The position numbers were made by a program, and so were the translations under genes. A DNA stretch of 64,000 nucleotides from DATBHM01 sp963772375. Lineage in GTDB: Bacteria > Actinomycetota > UBA4738 > JACQTL01. Under the pieces are notes generated by a model, which saw only the letters and a list, made by a program, of their open reading frames with translations, did not search any database and had not been told where the DNA came from. Positions 59,347 to 64,000 of the stretch are shown piece by piece. How positions within the stretch are numbered: position 1 is the first letter of the stretch; each line of letters opens with the position of its first letter. The DNA lies in assembly GCA_963772375.1 (NCBI GenBank), contig CAVYXG010000005.1, forward strand, positions 558,001-622,000, in the 5' to 3' direction.

Positions 59347-60882
59347 TCAGACGTTCCTGGGCTTGGCGCAGCTCGAGTCCGTGATCTCGAGCGAGTCGAA
59401 CATCTGCCCCACCAGCTCGGCTCCGCAGTCTCCCCAGGCCGGCCCCGCCACCGGGTGGCCCGCGCCGGCCACGGTGACGTACGTGGCGCCGGGGAGCTCG
59501 TGGCGGAGGGTTTCGACCACCTCCGAGGGGACCACGGTATCGCCGTCTCCTGCCAGGATCAGCGTGGGGACCCGGGGAAACACGGCCCCCACTGGGACCG
59601 CCGGCTCGAACCGATCCGGTGCCGGCCACCCCAGACAGCCGCTCGGTTGCCGGATCGCCATCCAGGCGCGGACCGAGAACGGTGCGAACGCTCCGGGCGG
59701 GAACGCCGCCACCGCGCGCTCGAACTCGGTCCGGCGCACCCTCACGGGGTCCGTGCGGTCCCACACGAAGTCCGCGTCGTTGCAGAACGCGGCGAAGTTG
59801 TCGCCGACGGAGAAGGCGGCGGGGTCCGGAGCCGCATCCGGTGGTCCGAGCTCGTGCACGTGGGCGATCCGCAGGAGGGGCTCGGGATCGCCGTGCCGGA
59901 GCGCCGAGCTGGCGTTCACCAGCTCGACCGGATCGATCTGTCCACACACGACGCAGGTGCCGGCGGATCCGAGCAGGTTGGCGACCTCCGGCTCGTCGAC
60001 CTCCACGCCCTCCAGCTCGCCCGCCGGCAGCTGGAGCCGGCCGCGGATCGGCCGGACGGCCGCCCGATGGACGAGCCACCGGATGACCCGCGTCGGGTCC
60101 CGGACGCCGCAGTGTTCCGATCTCGCGCACATCAGCGCGACATCCCGGACCAGCGCCCCGGGGATGCCGAGGCCCCACACCCAGGTATGCGGTGGGTCGG
60201 TGACCGCCATCCCGGCGTCGAACACGAGCGCGTGGACGTGCTGCGGGAACCGCACCGCGTACGCCTGCTCGGGCACCGCGCCGTACGAGAACGCGTACAG
60301 GTCGATGCGGTCGTACCCGAGCGCTCTGCGAACCGCCTCCACGTCCAGGGCCACGTCTCCCGATCCGTACCGGTCGGCGTCGTCACCGAGGTGCTCGCCG
60401 CAGGTCCGGACGGCCTCGCGCAGCTCCGCCGCCGTGCGCCAGCCGTTCTGCAGGTCCGCGCAGTCGATCGGTTCTGACCGTCCGGTTCCGCGGGGGCTGA
60501 TCGCCACGATGTCGTGGTGGGCGAGCACGGGGTCCATGGTGAGCATGAAGTTCATGACGTCGCTCGCCCCCGACCCCGGCCCGCCCGGGAGCGAGAAGAT
60601 CGGCTCATTCGCGGGGACGGCCTCGTCGGTGTGCGGGTGAACCGAGAACCCGATGGAGATGCTCGGGCCCTCCGGATGCGCCCGATCCAGCGGAACGTCG
60701 ATCGATCCGCACAGCAGGTCGCCTCGGTCCGGACACGTCGCGAGCCGCGGAACTCCCGCGGGCGGCGGCCGGGACGGTCGTGCAGGTGCGGCCGGGCTCC
60801 CCGAGGTCCTCTCGTCCGTGCCCGTGCAGGCGGCGGCCACCACCGAGAACAGCGCCAGCACCGCCCACGCCGCCCGTCGCAT
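59347..60882 (-). CDS. Exported tripeptidyl-aminopeptidase-type alpha/beta hydrolase (lipoprotein)
   Basis: The 511-residue protein has a lipobox ending VVAAAC and a Pro/Arg/Ser linker. A catalytic domain follows with the oxyanion GGPGSGASD, nucleophile Ser in AFSYGAVPEQAYA, a catalytic Asp region ILAGDGDTVVP and His in GAGHPVAG. A cap domain with several Cys (CARSEHC, CVVCG) and the C-terminal TAP-like part complete the family. It would release tripeptides or hydrolyse esters outside the cell. AAAGGA precedes the ATG. It overlaps neither neighbour and is divergent from the second cox-like operon. Confidence 0.87.
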   Translation of the reverse strand: MRRAAWAVLALFSVVAAACTGTDERTSGSPAAPARPSRPPPAGVPRLATCPDRGDLLCGSIDVPLDRAHPEGPSISIGFSVHPHTDEAVPANEPIFSLPGGPGSGASDVMNFMLTMDPVLAHHDIVAISPRGTGRSEPIDCADLQNGWRTAAELREAVRTCGEHLGDDADRYGSGDVALDVEAVRRALGYDRIDLYAFSYGAVPEQAYAVRFPQHVHALVFDAGMAVTDPPHTWVWGLGIPGALVRDVALMCARSEHCGVRDPTRVIRWLVHRAAVRPIRGRLQLPAGELEGVEVDEPEVANLLGSAGTCVVCGQIDPVELVNASSALRHGDPEPLLRIAHVHELGPPDAAPDPAAFSVGDNFAAFCNDADFVWDRTDPVRVRRTEFERAVAAFPPGAFAPFSVRAWMAIRQPSGCLGWPAPDRFEPAVPVGAVFPRVPTLILAGDGDTVVPSEVVETLRHELPGATYVTVAGAGHPVAGPAWGDCGAELVGQMFDSLEITDSSCAKPRNV

Positions 60883-60993
60883 GAGCGGAATCCTTTCGCA
60901 TCGCGGTGCCGCAAGTACACGTCGATTTCACGTCTTCGCGTCGGGCGGCATACGATCGCGCTTCCTCGTTCGGGTGAGGGAAAGGAGGCTCCG

Positions 60994-61482
60994 TTGCCAC
61001 GCGTCGCGGTCACGGTGAACGGGTCGCCGAGGGAGGCAGACGTCGAGGCCCGCACCCTGCTCGTCTACTTCCTGCGCGACTCCCTTGGAATGACCGGAAC
61101 GAACGTCGGGTGCGACACCTCGTCGTGCGGCTCCTGCACGGTGCTGCTCGACGGCGAGTCGGTGAAGTCGTGCACGCTGCTGGCCCTGCAGGCCGACGGC
61201 CGTGAGGTCTCGACCATCGAGGGCCTGGCCGGCGAGGGCGGCGAGCTGCACGCCCTCCAGGAGGCGTTCCACCAGCACCACGGCCTCCAGTGCGGCTACT
61301 GCACGCCGGGGATGATCATGGCCGCCGCCGGGCTGATCGCCGAGGCGGACGGCCCGCTCGACGAGCACGCGGTGCGGGACGGCCTCGAGGGCAACCTCTG
61401 CCGATGCACCGGCTACCAGAACATCGTCAAGGCCGTGCTGGCCGCGCAGGACCAGATGTCCAGCACGCCGGCCAACGCATAG
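60994..61482 (+). CDS. Molybdenum hydroxylase small (2Fe-2S) subunit, second operon
   Basis: The 162-residue subunit has CDTSSCGSC, CGYCTPGM and CRCTGYQN cluster motifs. It starts with TTG at 60994 after AAAGGAGG five bases away, and TACGAT at 60951-60956 is a -10 candidate. It resembles the small subunits of form II CO-dehydrogenase-like and other xanthine-oxidase-family enzymes. The large subunit follows 14 bases later. Substrate is not set by this subunit. Confidence 0.93.
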   Translation: MPRVAVTVNGSPREADVEARTLLVYFLRDSLGMTGTNVGCDTSSCGSCTVLLDGESVKSCTLLALQADGREVSTIEGLAGEGGELHALQEAFHQHHGLQCGYCTPGMIMAAAGLIAEADGPLDEHAVRDGLEGNLCRCTGYQNIVKAVLAAQDQMSSTPANA

Positions 61483-61496
61483 AGGAGAACCGAGAG

Positions 61497-63932
61497 ATGG
61501 CGCAGGTCATCGGAACCGAGGTCCTCCGCAAGGAAGACCCGGAGCTCATCACCGGCCAGGCCAAGTACCTCGACGACCTGGTCGTCCCAGGCATGGTCTG
61601 GATGCACGTCGTCCGGAGCCCGCTCGCGCACGCAACGATCAACGGCGTCGACCTCTCCCGGGCCAGGGAGATGCCCGGCGTCGTCGCGGCGTTCTCCGGC
61701 GCGGAACTCGCTGACGACTGGGCCGGGCCGCTCCTCATGGCCTGGCCGGTCACCGAGGACATCCACAACCCGCCGCACTGGCCGCTCGCCAAGGACAAGG
61801 CGCGGTACCAGGGCGACGGCGTGGCGGTCGTGACCGCAGAGACGCGCGCGCAGGCGGTCGACGCGGCCGAGGCCGTCGACGTCGACTACGAGCCGCTCGA
61901 CCCGGTGGTCGACATGGAGGCGGCGCTGGCCGACGGCGCGCCGCTCGTCCACGACGAGTTCGACACCAACAAGTGCTACACGTGGGCGCACACCAACGGC
62001 GAGGTCGACGCGGTGTTCGACGCCGCGCCGGTGATCGTCAAGGAGCGCTACGTCATCCAGCGGCAGGTTCCCAACGCCATCGAGCCGCGCGGCGTGCTCT
62101 GCCAGCCGAACCCGGCGATGGGCGACTTCACGCTCTACACGTCGACCCAGATTCCGCACATCGTCAAGGTCGCGATGACGCTCGGCACGGGGATCCCCGA
62201 GTCGAAGATCCGCGTCGTGGCGCCCCGAGTCGGCGGGGGATTCGGTTCGAAGTTGCAGGTCTACGCCGAGGAGATGCTGGCCCTGGCGCTGGCCAAGCGG
62301 CTCGGCCGTCCGGTGAAGTGGACCGAGACCCGGAGCGAGAACTTCCTGGCCACGCACCACGGGCGGGACCAGATCCAGGAGATGGAGCTGGCGGCGGACG
62401 AGGACGGGAAGATCAGGGGGTTCCGGGCGAACATCAAGGTGAACATGGGGGCCTACCTCATGATCATCACGCCGGGGACGCCGCTCCTCGGCGCGTGGGT
62501 CTACAGCGGCTGCTACGGCGGCGAGGCCTACGGGATCACGTTCACCGGGGTGTTCACCAACACCACGCCGACCGACGCGTACCGCGGCGCCGGCCGCCCG
62601 GAGGCGACCTACGCCATCGAACGCACCATGGAGGCGCTCGCCAAGAAGGTCGGGAAGGATCCCGTCGAGATCCGCCGGATGAACTTCATGCCGGCCTCGA
62701 ACGAGCCGTTCCCGATACCGGGCGGCCTGATGATCGACAGCGCGAACTACGAGTCCACGCTGGACACGGCGCTGGGCATGGTCGGGTACGACGAGCTGCG
62801 GGCGGAGCAGCAGGCCCGGCGCGACCGCGGTGACACGAAGCTGCTCGGGATCGGCTTCTCGACGTACCTCGAGATGTGCGGACTCGCGCCGTCGCGGATC
62901 CTGTCGGCGCTGCGCTATGTCGCCGGCGGGTGGGACGGGGCGCAGATCCGGGTGCTGCCCACCGGGAAGGTGGTGGTGGCCATCGGCACGTCGCCGCACG
63001 GCCAGAGCCACGTCACGACCGTGTCGCAGATCGTGGCGGACGACCTCGGCATCCCGGTGGAGGACATCGAGGTCGTGCACTCCGACACGGAGCTCGCGCC
63101 GCTCGGCATGGACACCTACGGCAGTCGCAGCCTGGCCGTCGGGGGCGTGGCCGTGCACCGGGCGGCGATGAAGGTCGTCGAGCAGGCCCGGAAGATCGCG
63201 GCCCACGAGCTGGAGGTCAGCGAGGACGACCTCGACTACGACTCCGGGACGTTCAGCGTGAAGGGTGCGCCGGACAAGGCGCTCACCGTTCCGGCCATCG
63301 CGTTCAGCGCCTGGACGGCGCACAACCTGCCGGACGACGCCGAGCCCTACCTCAACGGCACTGCGGTGTACGACCCGCAGAACTTCGTATGGCCGTTCGG
63401 GGCGCACATCTGCGTGGTCGAGGTCGACACCGAGACCGGGCATGTCGACGTGCAGAAGTACGTCGCGGTCGACGACGTCGGGCGGCTGGTCAACCCGCAG
63501 ATCGTCGACGGACAGGTCGTGGGCGGCGTGATCCAGGGCATCGCGGAGGCGCTGTACGAGGAGGCGGTGTACGACGAGCACGGCACGCTGATGACGTCAT
63601 CGATGTCGAACTACTGCGTCCCGGCAGCGTCGGACGTTCCCTCGATCGAGATCGGGCGGCACGAGACCTGGTCGACGACCAACGAGATGGGGTTCAAGGG
63701 CGTCGGCGAGACCGGGACGATCGCCTCGCCGCCGGCGGTCATCAACGCGGTGAACGACGCGCTGTCCCACCTCGGCGACATCGACGTGGGGAGGCCGGCC
63801 ACGCCGGAACGGGTCTGGCGGGCCATTCACGGTCGGGGCGACGCAGCGCCGGAGGCCGCCTCGGGGCCCGGGCCCGGGGCCGGCACGGGCTCCACGGAAC
63901 GGGCAGCAGCCGAAGGAGGTGACGCCCGGTGA
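61497..63932 (+). CDS. Form II CoxL-like molybdenum hydroxylase large subunit
   Basis: The 811-residue molybdopterin subunit has AYRGAGR at 361-367, the form II signature, in place of the Cys-bearing form I loop, so copper is not expected. It also has GGGFGSKLQVY, SPHGQSHVTTVSQI and GFKGVGET with the catalytic Glu. Form II enzymes oxidise CO poorly or act on other aldehydes and N-heterocycles; the true substrate is unknown. AGAGGAG precedes the ATG. A Gly/Pro/Ala tail ends the protein and its stop overlaps the next gene. Confidence 0.94.
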   Translation: MAQVIGTEVLRKEDPELITGQAKYLDDLVVPGMVWMHVVRSPLAHATINGVDLSRAREMPGVVAAFSGAELADDWAGPLLMAWPVTEDIHNPPHWPLAKDKARYQGDGVAVVTAETRAQAVDAAEAVDVDYEPLDPVVDMEAALADGAPLVHDEFDTNKCYTWAHTNGEVDAVFDAAPVIVKERYVIQRQVPNAIEPRGVLCQPNPAMGDFTLYTSTQIPHIVKVAMTLGTGIPESKIRVVAPRVGGGFGSKLQVYAEEMLALALAKRLGRPVKWTETRSENFLATHHGRDQIQEMELAADEDGKIRGFRANIKVNMGAYLMIITPGTPLLGAWVYSGCYGGEAYGITFTGVFTNTTPTDAYRGAGRPEATYAIERTMEALAKKVGKDPVEIRRMNFMPASNEPFPIPGGLMIDSANYESTLDTALGMVGYDELRAEQQARRDRGDTKLLGIGFSTYLEMCGLAPSRILSALRYVAGGWDGAQIRVLPTGKVVVAIGTSPHGQSHVTTVSQIVADDLGIPVEDIEVVHSDTELAPLGMDTYGSRSLAVGGVAVHRAAMKVVEQARKIAAHELEVSEDDLDYDSGTFSVKGAPDKALTVPAIAFSAWTAHNLPDDAEPYLNGTAVYDPQNFVWPFGAHICVVEVDTETGHVDVQKYVAVDDVGRLVNPQIVDGQVVGGVIQGIAEALYEEAVYDEHGTLMTSSMSNYCVPAASDVPSIEIGRHETWSTTNEMGFKGVGETGTIASPPAVINAVNDALSHLGDIDVGRPATPERVWRAIHGRGDAAPEAASGPGPGAGTGSTERAAAEGGDAR

Positions 63933-64000
63933 TCCCGGCGAAGTTCGACTACGAACGGGCCGACTCGCTCGACGCGGCGATCGCGCTGCTCCAGCAGCAC
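63929..64000 (+). CDS. Molybdenum hydroxylase medium (FAD) subunit, second operon, 5' end only
   Basis: GTG at 63929 overlaps the large-subunit stop by four bases and follows AAGGAGGTGA. The 24 visible residues (FDYERADSLDAAIALLQQH) match CoxM N-termini. The gene runs off the window. It gives the operon S-L-M order, typical of form II clusters, unlike the M-S-L operon at 54-58 kb. Confidence 0.9.
   Translation, partial: MIPAKFDYERADSLDAAIALLQQH

Noticed and set aside
1..64000. CRISPR arrays, insertion sequences, phage genes, rRNA and known riboswitch classes were looked for.
   Set aside because: No spaced direct repeats, transposase or integrase motifs, rRNA sequence or convincing riboswitch core were seen.

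Overview
This window reads as chromosomal DNA of a high-GC, actinobacterial-type organism, probably from a deep, little-cultured lineage. The evidence is strong G/C preference at third codon positions, frequent GTG/TTG starts, DUF3263 and LytR_C-domain proteins, glucosyl-3-phosphoglycerate synthase, an F420/NADP oxidoreductase-type protein and a CGAAC-N4-GTTCG SOS box. About a dozen genes have a TAnnnT (-10-like) hexamer ending only 5-10 nt before the start codon and no ribosome binding site, which suggests leaderless transcripts. There is no phage, insertion sequence, CRISPR array or rRNA operon. One tRNA gene (Thr, anticodon TGT) is present.

Layout. 1-3.4 kb: the end of a SpoU-type RNA methyltransferase, tRNA-Thr, and a secreted PGRP-type amidase carrying a long repeat domain. 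3.5-7.2 kb: a glycogen-debranching-type enzyme divergent from a glutamate-family dehydrogenase. 7.3-12.1 kb: a cupredoxin lipoprotein coupled to a GGDEF-EAL protein, DUF3263, LytR_C and GT4 genes. 12.1-17.4 kb: solute genes, namely a broken otsB, an otsA-type GT20 enzyme, an AI-2E-family permease, and gpgS with a HAD phosphatase. 17.5-25 kb: Rrf2 regulator, adenylate kinase, an SOS-boxed UvrD-like helicase, a flippase-like membrane protein convergent with an inositol-phosphate cytidylyltransferase/phosphotransferase fusion, and divergent mug and nei-type glycosylases. 25-34 kb: alpha/beta hydrolase, beta-propeller lipoprotein, fumC, a membrane protein, an F420/NADP oxidoreductase-type gene, and a large receptor kinase split by a frameshift. 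34-45 kb: a DapA-family/FAD-oxidase pair, split LigD-like genes (PE and ligase), an EamA transporter, an SDR, a LuxR regulator, a SnoaL-like protein, methyltransferases, FmdB and Mth938-type proteins. 45-50.5 kb: lipoproteins, xdhC-coxG, and an ECF sigma factor with propeller partners. 50.6-53.4 kb: a secreted M14 carboxypeptidase and a truncated DUF1801 gene.

53.4-64 kb is the metabolic centrepiece. A form I carbon monoxide dehydrogenase operon (coxM-coxS-coxL followed by an XdhC-YHS fusion) is oriented leftwards. A second molybdenum hydroxylase operon in S-L-M order with the form II AYRGAGR motif is oriented rightwards and runs off the end. A VapBC toxin-antitoxin pair and a tripeptidyl-aminopeptidase-type hydrolase lie between them. 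With coxG and another xdhC at 45.7-47.6 kb, the window supports aerobic oxidation of CO, probably at trace levels. The solute genes and secreted hydrolases suggest a stress-tolerant soil or warm-habitat heterotroph.

The most unusual single item is the kinase at 30.3-33.8 kb. A cytoplasmic Ser/Thr kinase, one membrane helix, an extracellular beta-propeller and a complete peptide-transporter-type solute-binding domain are aligned in one locus, interrupted by one missing base.
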